Of a stretch of 64,000 nucleotides of DNA, positions 26,989 through 34,684 are shown piece after piece. Position numbers and translations under genes: made by a program. The stretch comes from Paenibacillus camerounensis. GTDB lineage: Bacteria; Bacillota; Bacilli; Paenibacillales; Paenibacillaceae. The notes under the pieces were generated by a model. That model searched no databases. It was given only the letters and a program-made list of their open reading frames with translations, and was not told the origin of the DNA. Each line of letters begins with the position of its first letter. Position 1 is the stretch's first letter. The DNA lies in NCBI RefSeq assembly GCF_000723885.1, contig NZ_CCDG010000078.1:117630-181629 (forward strand). The letters run 5' to 3'.

Positions 26989-28407
26989 ATGAGTAAACAG
27001 CAGATCGGAGTAGTCGGCTTAGCCGTTATGGGTAAGAACCTGGCTATGAATATGGAGAGCAAGGGCTTTTCGGTAGCCGTATATAACCGTTCGAGTGAGA
27101 AAACGAATGAGCTGCTGGCTGAAGCAGCAGGCAAAAACTTCGTCGGCGCCTACAGCGTTGAGGAATTCGTGCAATCGCTGGAGCTGCCGCGCAAAATCAT
27201 GATTATGGTCAAAGCCGGCAAGCCGACGGATGATACGATTCAGCAGCTGGTACCGTTCCTTTCGCCGGGCGATATTCTGATTGACGGCGGCAACGCGTTC
27301 TTCCCTGACACACAGCGCCGTAACAAGGAGCTGCACGCTCAGGGCTTCCGCTTCATCGGTGCCGGGGTATCCGGCGGTGAAGAGGGCGCACTGAAAGGGC
27401 CGGCAATTATGCCGGGCGGACAGCAGGATGCCTATGAGCTGGTAGAACCGATTCTGACAGCTATTTCCGCAAAAGTGGACGGCGACCCGTGCTCGACCTA
27501 CATCGGGCCGGACGGTGCGGGACACTATGTCAAAATGGTCCACAACGGCATCGAGTACGGCGATATGCAGCTGATCGGCGAAGCTTACCAGCTGCTGAAG
27601 GATGTGCTGGGGCTTGATACCGCTGAGCTGCATGAGATCTTTGCTGAATGGAACCGCGGCGAGCTGAGCAGCTATCTGATCGAGATCACAGCCGACATCT
27701 TCGCCAAGGCAGACCCTGAGACGGGCAAGCCGATGGTCGATGTTATCCTTGATTCCGCCGGCCAGAAGGGTACTGGTAAATGGACCAGCCAGAACGCGCT
27801 GGATCTAGGCGTGCCGCTGTCTATTATCACCGAATCCGTCTTTGCCCGCTTCCTGTCTGCGATGAAGGAAGAGCGCGTTGCAGCCAGCAAACGCCTGCAG
27901 GGTCCTGAAGTCAAGCGCTTTGACGGGGATGCCAAGGAATTCATTGAAGCTGTCCGCAAAGCACTGTATGCCAGCAAAATCGCCTCCTACGCCCAGGGCT
28001 TCGCCCAGATGCGCGTAGCCTCAGACGAATACAACTGGAGCCTGAATTACGGAAGCATCGCTATGATCTTCCGCGGCGGCTGCATCATCCGTGCAGGCTT
28101 CCTGCAGAATATCAAGGATGCCTATGACCGTGATCCTGAACTGAAGAACCTGTTCCTCGATGAATATTTCAGTAATGTTGTCCATAACTATCAGGACGCA
28201 TGGAGAGACGTAGTAGCAATTGCCGTTAAACGCGGTATTCCGGTTCCGGCGTTTGCTTCCGGTCTTGCATACTATGACAGCTACCGTTCCGCAAGACTCC
28301 CGGCCAACCTGCTGCAGGCACAGCGTGATTACTTCGGTGCACATACCTTTGAACGTGTTGACAAGCCGGGCAGTTTCCACTTCCAGTGGATGAGCCAGGG
28401 CGAATAA
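26989..28407 (+). CDS. gnd: 6-phosphogluconate dehydrogenase, decarboxylating
   Basis: 472 residues, normal length. NADP-binding VVGLAVMGKNLAMNME at the N-terminus, IMVKAGKPTDDTI, signature FIGAGVSGGEEGALKGPAIMPGG cut here to its core SGGEEGA near 128, catalytic Lys/Asn segment YVKMVHNGIEYGDMQ near 183, and the C-terminal KPGSFHFQW. Produces ribulose-5-phosphate, NADPH and CO2. Last gene of zwf-tal-gnd, closed by a 12-bp terminator. Confidence 0.97.
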   Translation: MSKQQIGVVGLAVMGKNLAMNMESKGFSVAVYNRSSEKTNELLAEAAGKNFVGAYSVEEFVQSLELPRKIMIMVKAGKPTDDTIQQLVPFLSPGDILIDGGNAFFPDTQRRNKELHAQGFRFIGAGVSGGEEGALKGPAIMPGGQQDAYELVEPILTAISAKVDGDPCSTYIGPDGAGHYVKMVHNGIEYGDMQLIGEAYQLLKDVLGLDTAELHEIFAEWNRGELSSYLIEITADIFAKADPETGKPMVDVILDSAGQKGTGKWTSQNALDLGVPLSIITESVFARFLSAMKEERVAASKRLQGPEVKRFDGDAKEFIEAVRKALYASKIASYAQGFAQMRVASDEYNWSLNYGSIAMIFRGGCIIRAGFLQNIKDAYDRDPELKNLFLDEYFSNVVHNYQDAWRDVVAIAVKRGIPVPAFASGLAYYDSYRSARLPANLLQAQRDYFGAHTFERVDKPGSFHFQWMSQGE

Positions 28408-28420
28408 TCTGATAGATGTA

Positions 28421-28456
28421 AGAAGCCCGGGTCTCTCGACCCGGGCTTCTTCCTTT
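28421..28456 (+). terminator. Terminator after gnd
   Basis: AGAAGCCCGGGT (28421-28432) pairs perfectly with ACCCGGGCTTCT (28439-28450), loop CTCTCG, then TCCTTTT. Confidence 0.93.
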
Positions 28457-28526
28457 TGAACGGATCAAGACTTGATATGCGCTTTTATGCTATGATCTTG
28501 TTACCACAGGCAGGAGAGAGGTTATT

Positions 28527-29528
28527 ATGAAGAACGCAAATGCCAATCTGATGAAGGAAATCAATCTGAATAATGTGCGCCAGGTGATGAAGCGTGCAGG
28601 GACTGCTACCAAGCCGCAGCTGGCTGCGCTGACGAAGCTAAGTGTGGTAACGGTTAACTCGCTGGTTAAGGAGCTGCTGGATTCTAACGAAATTGTAGAG
28701 GACCAGACGATAGCATCCGGCAGCGGCCGGCCGGCCCTGACTTACCGGTTCAATTATGATCACAGCCAGGCGCTGGTTATTTATCTAAAGGAGAATCAGG
28801 GGCAGCGTGTCGCTTCTGCAGCTGTTATCAATCTGGAGAACCGGACTGTCAGCCAGCAGGAATATGTGCTGCCTGTCTTTGAACAGCACTATTTAGCTGA
28901 GATCATCTCCAGCTTTCTTATTGCCTGCCCGCAGGTAAAAGTAATCGGGATGGGGATTCCGGGACAGATTGTCAACGGCAGAATTGTCGTGGCCAGCCAT
29001 CAGGAGCTGCAGGGAGCTGCGCTGATTGAAGAGCTGGAGCAGCAGTTTCAGCTGCCGGTTATGGTAGAGAATGATGTCAACGCTGCAGTGTTCGGCTACC
29101 AGGCTTCCCGTGGAGAAGCAGACGGGCAATGTATAACGGGGATCTACTTCCCGAAGAAGTATCCGCCCGGAATGGGCATTTATCTGAACGGCAATATCAT
29201 CAGAGGCAAAAACGGTATGGCTGGAGAGATTAAATTCCTGCCTCACCGGATTGACTGGTACGCTGAAAGGAGAGAGGAAGTGCTGCTTGGGGCGGCCAGC
29301 CGGATTATCCAGAGTGTGAACGCCGTTCTTGCCCCGGATCTAATCGTGATCTACCAGGAGATAACGGCTGCAGAACACTGGCTTCATTTCTGGAACGGCT
29401 ATCAGGTCCGGGAACCGATGCCTCATGTTCCTAAAGTGATCCTAAGCAATACCTTTCAGGCGGATTATGAAGCGGGAATGCGCAGATTAACCTTGCAAAA
29501 GCTTGACCCGGAAGCCATTCAATTTTAG
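28527..29528 (+). CDS. ROK-family transcriptional regulator, zinc motif absent
   Basis: 333 residues. N-terminal winged helix-turn-helix (TKPQLAALTKLSVVTVNSLV) joined to a ROK fold: IGMGIPGQIVNG near 130 and ENDVNAAVFGY near 180. The ROK zinc site CxCGxxGC and the preceding GELGH are not seen; the corresponding place reads MAGEIKFLPHRIDWYAERR. It is therefore probably a sugar-responsive DNA-binding protein without kinase activity. Ribosome site AGGAGAGAGG. Lies alone between the gnd terminator and the VOC gene; its target is unknown, with zwf-tal-gnd or the nearby transporter as candidates. Confidence 0.85.
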   Translation: MKNANANLMKEINLNNVRQVMKRAGTATKPQLAALTKLSVVTVNSLVKELLDSNEIVEDQTIASGSGRPALTYRFNYDHSQALVIYLKENQGQRVASAAVINLENRTVSQQEYVLPVFEQHYLAEIISSFLIACPQVKVIGMGIPGQIVNGRIVVASHQELQGAALIEELEQQFQLPVMVENDVNAAVFGYQASRGEADGQCITGIYFPKKYPPGMGIYLNGNIIRGKNGMAGEIKFLPHRIDWYAERREEVLLGAASRIIQSVNAVLAPDLIVIYQEITAAEHWLHFWNGYQVREPMPHVPKVILSNTFQADYEAGMRRLTLQKLDPEAIQF

Positions 29529-29535
29529 TAATGTA

Positions 29536-29566
29536 TTGACAAAAGGCGGAGGGGAGTGCATATTAA
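29536..29566 (+). promoter_or_regulatory. Candidate sigma-A promoter of the VOC/MFS genes
   Basis: TTGACA (29536-29541) is a perfect -35; TATTAA or CATATT near 29559-29566 is a possible -10 at 18-19 bp spacing. It lies right after the ROK gene stop and about 80 bp before the VOC start. Confidence 0.4.
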
Positions 29567-29644
29567 ATAAAGACACTTTATAAAATAGTTGTAATAACGA
29601 GTTGAGGCCTTTAATTCGGAATTCATAATGGAGGAACGCTGGAT

Positions 29645-30025
29645 ATGAGAATAGAACATGTTGCTATGTATGTAGAGGATCTGGAAGCTGCCAAACAGTT
29701 TTTTGTGACCTTCTTTCAGGCTATACCCGGGGATTTGTACCATAATCCTGTTACCGGCTTACGGACATATTTTTTAAGCTTCGAGGGCGGGGCACGTCTT
29801 GAAATAATGAACAGACCAGAGATGGAACAGGCAAAAGGGCTGAAGCGTACAGGGCTCATCCACCTGGCATTCAGCGTTGGCAGCAAAACCGGGGTTGACT
29901 CGTTAACAGAGCAGTTGAAGGAAGCCGGCTATACAATTGTGAGCAGTCCCCGCACAACAGGGGATGGCTATTATGAGAGCTGTGTTCTCGGATTTGAGGA
30001 TAATCAGATCGAAATTACGGTATAA
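29645..30025 (+). CDS. VOC-superfamily (glyoxalase-like) protein
   Basis: 126 residues, one VOC module pair. Opens RIEHVAMYVEDLEAAKQFF and has GARLEIMNRP, LIHLAFSVGS and ESCVLGFEDNQIEITV, placing the family's metal ligands at His5, Glu near 60, His near 76 and Glu near 123. This fits a glyoxalase I-like lyase or a resistance-type VOC protein; the substrate is not predictable. GGAGG ribosome site. The MFS gene follows after 50 bp. Confidence 0.85.
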   Translation: MRIEHVAMYVEDLEAAKQFFVTFFQAIPGDLYHNPVTGLRTYFLSFEGGARLEIMNRPEMEQAKGLKRTGLIHLAFSVGSKTGVDSLTEQLKEAGYTIVSSPRTTGDGYYESCVLGFEDNQIEITV

Positions 30026-30075
30026 CGGGCAGCAGCTGCCTTTATTCTAAATTTTTAAGTTGAAAGAGGGATGGT

Positions 30076-31293
30076 ATGGCAACCTGGTTTCTTGTAATTA
30101 TTTATCTGGCCTTTATCAGTCTGGGGCTTCCCGATTCTCTGCTAGGCTCAGCATGGCCGGTCATGCAGCCTGAATTGAACACTTCATTTGATTCTGCGGG
30201 TGTAATCGCCATGATTATCGCCGCCGGCACCATTGTGTCCAGTCTGGCCAGCGGGAAGATGATCGAATGGCTGGGAACCGGTAAAGTAACATTGATCAGC
30301 TGTTTAATGACGGCAGCAGCGCTGTTAGGTTTCTCGGCGGCTCCGTCGCTAATGTGGCTGCTGCTGCTGGCGATTCCCTTGGGTCTGGGAGCCGGGTCAG
30401 TTGATGCGGCGCTCAACAACTATGTAGCAGCCCACTACAAGGCGCATCACATGAACTGGCTGCACTGCTTCTGGGGAGTAGGGGCAACAATGGGACCTAT
30501 CATTATGTCCTTCTATATGGCGGGACAGGGCTCCTGGCGAGGCGGTTATGCAGCGGTTGCTGTAATTCAGTTTGCGCTGGTTGTTATTTTACTCGTAACG
30601 CTGCCGTTATGGTCCAAGATCGCTGCTGTTCATGAACACAACAAGGCTGGCGGAGAGCCGGAAACGGAACATCACAGGGAAGACACTGGTACAGCCGGAG
30701 CATCTGCCAAGACCAGGGTATTTGGGATAAAAGGGGTAAAAACAACTCTGATCGCATTTCTGTTCTATTGCGGGGTAGAGATGACCGTCGGCTTATGGGG
30801 GGCCAGCTTCCTGGTAGGAGCCCATGAGCTGGATGCACAGACGGCGGCGGCATGGATCTCCATGTATTATGGAGGGATTACTGCCGGACGTCTGATCTCA
30901 GGCTTCATCACCCTGAAGGTGAGCAATAAGCTGCTGATCCGGTCGGGACAGCTTGTTGCCCTCGCGGGCGGAGTGATTATGCTGCTGCCGCTCCCGGATT
31001 ATTGTCTGCTGGTCGGCCTGATTCTGATCGGTCTTGGGCTGGCTCCGATTTATCCGGGGCTGCTGCATGAGACGCCCGCACGCTTCGGCAAGGAAAATTC
31101 TACACGGCTCATGGGCTATCAGATGGCTGTAGCGTATACAGGAACTACTTTGCTGCCGCCGTTATTCGGTTTTATTGCAGCAAAGACTACCGTAGCCATT
31201 TTCCCGTTCACAGTCCTGCTGTTCCTGGGCCTGATGTTTATAAGTGCGGAAAATGTTAACCGGGTAATCCGTGCCAAGCGGACCGGAATTTAA
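30076..31293 (+). CDS. MFS transporter
   Basis: 405 residues with about 12 hydrophobic helices and a charged central loop near residues 185-215 (AGGEPETEHHREDTG). Resembles fucose/sugar-permease-like MFS members (LGLGAGSVDAALNNYVA, LHCFWGVGATMGPIIM). Substrate unknown; a sugar is possible given the neighbourhood, but drug efflux cannot be excluded. Probably co-transcribed with the VOC gene. A strong bidirectional terminator lies 170 bp downstream. Confidence 0.85.
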   Translation: MATWFLVIIYLAFISLGLPDSLLGSAWPVMQPELNTSFDSAGVIAMIIAAGTIVSSLASGKMIEWLGTGKVTLISCLMTAAALLGFSAAPSLMWLLLLAIPLGLGAGSVDAALNNYVAAHYKAHHMNWLHCFWGVGATMGPIIMSFYMAGQGSWRGGYAAVAVIQFALVVILLVTLPLWSKIAAVHEHNKAGGEPETEHHREDTGTAGASAKTRVFGIKGVKTTLIAFLFYCGVEMTVGLWGASFLVGAHELDAQTAAAWISMYYGGITAGRLISGFITLKVSNKLLIRSGQLVALAGGVIMLLPLPDYCLLVGLILIGLGLAPIYPGLLHETPARFGKENSTRLMGYQMAVAYTGTTLLPPLFGFIAAKTTVAIFPFTVLLFLGLMFISAENVNRVIRAKRTGI

Positions 31294-31466
31294 TAATATG
31301 ATTGCAGCAGGGAACCCTTGCCGGGTCATCCGTGAAATTACGGAAGCTGACCGGAAATGTTATTTCAAGGACAGAGAGTTTGATGTCGGGGATTATTAGT
31401 AGGCCTGATGCTTTAGCCTGGCTTAGCTGGTATGGGATATGCTGTCCCGGCTGCCGGCGGCAGTCA

Positions 31467-31518
31467 AAGGGGCTGATTACACGCTGCTACACAGCTTGTG
31501 ATCAGCCCCTTAATTTTT
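31467..31518. terminator. Bidirectional terminator between MFS and LysE genes
   Basis: AAGGGGCTGAT (31467-31477) pairs with ATCAGCCCCTT (31501-31511), further base pairs inside, followed by AATTTTTTT. It sits between convergent genes. Confidence 0.88.
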
Positions 31519-32154
31519 TTAACCGATATACGACCAAAGCGCTTTAAAGAATTCATAAGCAAAATAGAGCGAGAAACCGATTAGAAGAATGCCGGCAATT
31601 ACCGAGACCAGTCTGATCATGCTGCGGCTCATTACTTTTCGTGTGACGGAGACGATTGAGAGCAGCCCGACATCATGAATCAGAATACCGCTTAATATCC
31701 CGCTTGCCGCGATAGCAAAGCTGCCTATATTGGCAGAGCTATAAGAATCAGAGAGAACAGCTCCGAACACGGATACCCAGAAAATCAGATTACCTGGCGA
31801 TACAGCCACCAGCAGACCGTTGCGGTATGTACTCCAGAAGGATTTTGTGGTTTTTTCGTCTGCCGGCGTTATATCCTTATCCGCATTCCGGATGGAATCG
31901 TAGCCCAGATAAGCCAGAAAGCCTGCTCCTATAATCCACAGCGGAATCTGTATATAAGGAAGGGAGAGAACCGCACCAAAGCCGAGCACCATAGCGATGA
32001 TTAGCGCAAAATCAATGGTCATCCCGCCCAGACCGACTGCCCAGCCGTGAATGAACCCGTTTTTCAGCCCCTGCTTAGTCATTTCTACAGTTATTGCTCC
32101 TACCGGCAAGGCAATGGCCAGGCCAATGAGGAAGTACTTCAGATAGATATCCAC
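31519..32154 (-). CDS. LysE-family exporter
   Basis: 211 residues from a GTG at 32152-32154, seven bases after GAGAGG; an ATG 39 bases upstream is in frame but has no ribosome site. Six hydrophobic helices, with the family opening YFLIGLAIALPVGAITVEM and AVSPGNLIFWVSVFGA. LysE-type translocators export amino acids or small amines. Divergent from marR-paiA across a perfect palindrome, so the MarR protein probably controls it. Confidence 0.88.
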   Translation of the reverse strand: MDIYLKYFLIGLAIALPVGAITVEMTKQGLKNGFIHGWAVGLGGMTIDFALIIAMVLGFGAVLSLPYIQIPLWIIGAGFLAYLGYDSIRNADKDITPADEKTTKSFWSTYRNGLLVAVSPGNLIFWVSVFGAVLSDSYSSANIGSFAIAASGILSGILIHDVGLLSIVSVTRKVMSRSMIRLVSVIAGILLIGFSLYFAYEFFKALWSYIG

Positions 32155-32251
32155 GACATTACCTCTCATTCTATGTAATATGTTAAAAGACATAAATATG
32201 AGTTTAAGCTAATTTTCATGCATTTACAAGCATTTTCCTGAAACAAGCAAG

Positions 32252-32275
32252 TTTATGTTGTAAATACAACATAAA
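32252..32275. promoter_or_regulatory. Perfect 24-bp palindrome, likely MarR operator
   Basis: Arms TTTATGTTGTA (32252-32262) and TACAACATAAA (32265-32275) around AA. Located between divergent lysE and marR, 54 bp before the marR start. It overlaps a possible -35 (TTGTAA, 32259-32264) with TAACCT 17 bp further on as -10. Size and symmetry suit a MarR dimer. Binding is inferred from position. Confidence 0.7.
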
Positions 32276-32328
32276 TAGTGTAACCTTGATAAAAACCGCA
32301 GTACAGCCAAAGAACAGGAGCTGCCGCC

Positions 32329-32781
32329 ATGAAAGAGATTCTGCGTGAAATCGGGATGATAGCCAGAGCCCTGGATTCAATCAGCAATATAGAATTTAAA
32401 GAATTTGATCTGACGAAGGGGCAATACCTTTACCTTGTCCGCATCTGTGAGCATCCGGGTATCATCCAGGAGAAGGTAGCGGAGATGCTCAAGGTGGACC
32501 GTACAACGGCAGCCCGGGCAATTCAGAAGCTGGAGCGGAACGGACTTGTGGAGAAGAGGGATGATCCGCACAACAGGAAGATCAACCTGCTGTTTCCCAC
32601 TGCCAAGGGTGAGCAGGTTTTTCCTTTTATCCTGAGGGAACACGCGCATTCGGACAACGTTGCTCTGGCGGGATTATCCGAAACGGAGACAGATGTCTTG
32701 TTTCAGCTGTTGCAGCGGGTCAGACATAATGTGGAAATGGACTGGGAGTCAGTAAAGAAGGGCAATAAACGCGAATATTGA
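32329..32781 (+). CDS. MarR-family regulator
   Basis: 150 residues with the winged helix-turn-helix IIQEKVAEMLKVDRTTAARAIQKLE near 50-75 (recognition part DRTTAARAIQKL) and wing VEKRDDPHNRKINLLFPT. Ribosome site AGGAG. Its stop is close to, and possibly overlaps, the translation start region of paiA, so the two are co-expressed. Likely represses itself, paiA and the divergent lysE through the 24-bp palindrome. Confidence 0.92.
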   Translation: MKEILREIGMIARALDSISNIEFKEFDLTKGQYLYLVRICEHPGIIQEKVAEMLKVDRTTAARAIQKLERNGLVEKRDDPHNRKINLLFPTAKGEQVFPFILREHAHSDNVALAGLSETETDVLFQLLQRVRHNVEMDWESVKKGNKREY

Positions 32782-32810
32782 TTAGACAAAGCAAAGGGGC
32801 CGCTAACGAA

Positions 32811-33326
32811 ATGAATATTACGATAAAAAAATGTATCCTGGACGATCTGCATTTACTTCAAGCCCTTAGTATTGAAACCTTCGATGAGACCTTCAAAGAC
32901 CAGAATTCTCCGGAGGTTATGAAGGCATATCTGGATAAGGCCTTTTCTGTGGAAAAGCTGGAGCAGGAGCTGGCGTGTCCGGGCTCAGCATTCTTTTTCA
33001 CTATGGTAAACGGAGAGCCTGCCGGCTATCTGAAGCTGAACATCAATGAAGCCCAGTCGGATGAAATGGGAGCGGATGCCCTCGAAATTGAGAGAATCTA
33101 CATCAGCAGCAGGTATCATGGGCAAGGGCTGGGCAAGCACTTGATAAACCATGCACTGGTTAACGCAGCTCGGCATAACAAAGGCCGGGTATGGCTGGGA
33201 GTATGGGAGAATAACGGTCCGGCAATCGGCTTTTATGAAAAAATGGGCTTTGTCCGCACGGGAACGCATATCTTTCAGATGGGCGATGAAGCACAGACCG
33301 ATCTGATTATGGAAAAAGTGCTGTAA
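32811..33326 (+). CDS. paiA: PaiA-like GNAT acetyltransferase
   Basis: 171 residues from ATG 32811 (AAGGGG upstream); a TTG at 32778 overlapping the marR stop is an alternative. Strongly reminiscent of Bacillus PaiA, a spermidine/spermine N-acetyltransferase: LSIETFDETFKDQNSPEVMK, DALEIERIYISSRYHGQGLG (acetyl-CoA motif), VWLGVWENNGPAIGFYEKMG and the C-terminal DEAQTDLIMEKVL. Probably lowers polyamine toxicity. Its partner paiB is absent; instead it lies with a MarR regulator opposite a LysE exporter, suggesting an amine/amino acid stress unit. Confidence 0.88.
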   Translation: MNITIKKCILDDLHLLQALSIETFDETFKDQNSPEVMKAYLDKAFSVEKLEQELACPGSAFFFTMVNGEPAGYLKLNINEAQSDEMGADALEIERIYISSRYHGQGLGKHLINHALVNAARHNKGRVWLGVWENNGPAIGFYEKMGFVRTGTHIFQMGDEAQTDLIMEKVL

Positions 33327-33399
33327 AAGCCGGAATTACTGTAATGAAAGGGCTTGCGGAAAGGCAGATGATATGGTAAGTTTTAGGAGTAACAATAAA

Positions 33400-33413
33400 T
33401 CTAAACGTTTAAA
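33400..33413. promoter_or_regulatory. LacI-type operator 1 (autoregulatory)
   Basis: TCTAAACGTTTAAA with central CG, 43 bp before the lacI start. One of three nearly identical palindromes in this locus (others at 34641 and 37178). Confidence 0.7.
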
Positions 33414-33456
33414 TGGCTAAAGGACGATGGTTCGGAGGCTTAGACAGGAGAAGCCT

Positions 33457-34494
33457 ATGAGGAAAACCAGCATCAAAGACATTGCACTTAAGGCCAATGT
33501 TTCCATTGCTACCGTCTCTTATGTGCTCAACGGAACCCGGAATGTGCGTCCTGAGACTCACAGAAGGGTAACTGAGGCCATAGAAGAACTGAATTATAAG
33601 CCCAATGATATTGCCAAGAGCCTGAAACGCAACCGGACGAATACAATTGGGGTAATTGCCGAGGATATCACGGTGTTCAATGCACCGGAGATTATCGACG
33701 GTATCAATGATTACGGAGACCGGCATGAACTGCAAATCCTGCTCGTCAATCTCCGGCTGGATAAACGGATTGGCCGCAATTTCGGCGATACGGACGTTTA
33801 CCGCAAATATGCCGAGAATGCCGTCTCCGAGCTGCTCCGCAAGCAAGTGGACGGAATCATTTATATCGGTGTACACACCCGCGATTTGACCGGACTGATT
33901 GATGTTGAAGGCAAGCCTATTGTGTATACCTACGGCTATACGCAAGACAACTTATCCATCCAGTTTAATGATGAACAGGCTTCCTACGAAGCGATGGCTT
34001 ATCTGGTCAGCAAGGGACACCGGCGGATCGCGATAATCAGCGGTCTGATGGACTCTATTCCTTCCAGACACCGGCTGAAGGGCTATTACCGGGCTGTCAC
34101 TGAATTCGAGCTTCCGTTCGATCCCTTGCTGATCAAGATGGGGGACTGGGAGCGCGATTCAGGCTACCGGCTGACCGGAGAGCTGCTTGACCTGCCCGAG
34201 CCGCCTACGGCCATTTTGTCGATGAATGATGTTATGGTCGTTGGTGTACTGCAGATGGCGGGCGAACGCGGTGTCAGCATACCCGGTGAGCTGTCGGTCA
34301 TCGGCTTTGATAACCGCGAATTCAGTGACTATCTGCAGCCGAGCATTACCACGATGGGCTTACCGCTGCACGAGATGGGCTTTCAGGCAATGGAATCGCT
34401 ATATCAGCTGATCAATGGGAATCAGGTTCATGAGCTTAAGATGCCTGAATGCCGGCTGATTGAGCGCAGCTCCGTGAAAGACCTGCACAGATGA
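33457..34494 (+). CDS. LacI-family regulator of the second carbohydrate locus
   Basis: 345 residues from ATG 33457 (AGGAG six bases upstream); the ORF can be extended ten codons without a ribosome site. N-terminal LacI helix-turn-helix and hinge: TSIKDIALKANVSIATVSYV, YVLNGTRNVRPET, ELNYKPNDIAKSLK. C-terminal periplasmic-binding-like effector domain (TNTIGVIAEDI, RRIAIISGLMDS, ILSMNDVMVVGVL, VIGFDNREF). Divides the first and second carbohydrate loci. Three palindromes of the TTTAAACGTTTAAA type in front of itself, the next gene and the importer mark its likely targets. Confidence 0.93.
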   Translation: MRKTSIKDIALKANVSIATVSYVLNGTRNVRPETHRRVTEAIEELNYKPNDIAKSLKRNRTNTIGVIAEDITVFNAPEIIDGINDYGDRHELQILLVNLRLDKRIGRNFGDTDVYRKYAENAVSELLRKQVDGIIYIGVHTRDLTGLIDVEGKPIVYTYGYTQDNLSIQFNDEQASYEAMAYLVSKGHRRIAIISGLMDSIPSRHRLKGYYRAVTEFELPFDPLLIKMGDWERDSGYRLTGELLDLPEPPTAILSMNDVMVVGVLQMAGERGVSIPGELSVIGFDNREFSDYLQPSITTMGLPLHEMGFQAMESLYQLINGNQVHELKMPECRLIERSSVKDLHR

Positions 34495-34640
34495 TGTGAA
34501 ACACAGACAGGAGCGGCTGTACCGTCCTGAACAGGGCGGTAACCGGCGCTGCGGGAAAGAGAGGAAGCAGGAGGTACGAGCTGCAATGTCCGTATCTTTT
34601 CAATAAAAGTGTGGATTCACATCTTTTTCTTTTTTCTTCG

Positions 34641-34654
34641 TTTAAACGTTTAAA
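34641..34654. promoter_or_regulatory. LacI-type operator 2
   Basis: TTTAAACGTTTAAA, a perfect 14-bp palindrome with central CG, 31 bp before the GTG start at 34685. Placement just downstream of a likely promoter suggests repression. Confidence 0.75.
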
Positions 34655-34684
34655 TTAATGTCAGGATACGAAAGAGGTGATGGC

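Noticed and set aside
31302..31547. 81-codon + strand frame after the MFS gene
   Set aside because: Runs through the bidirectional terminator and the lysE 3' end, no ribosome site or family resemblance.
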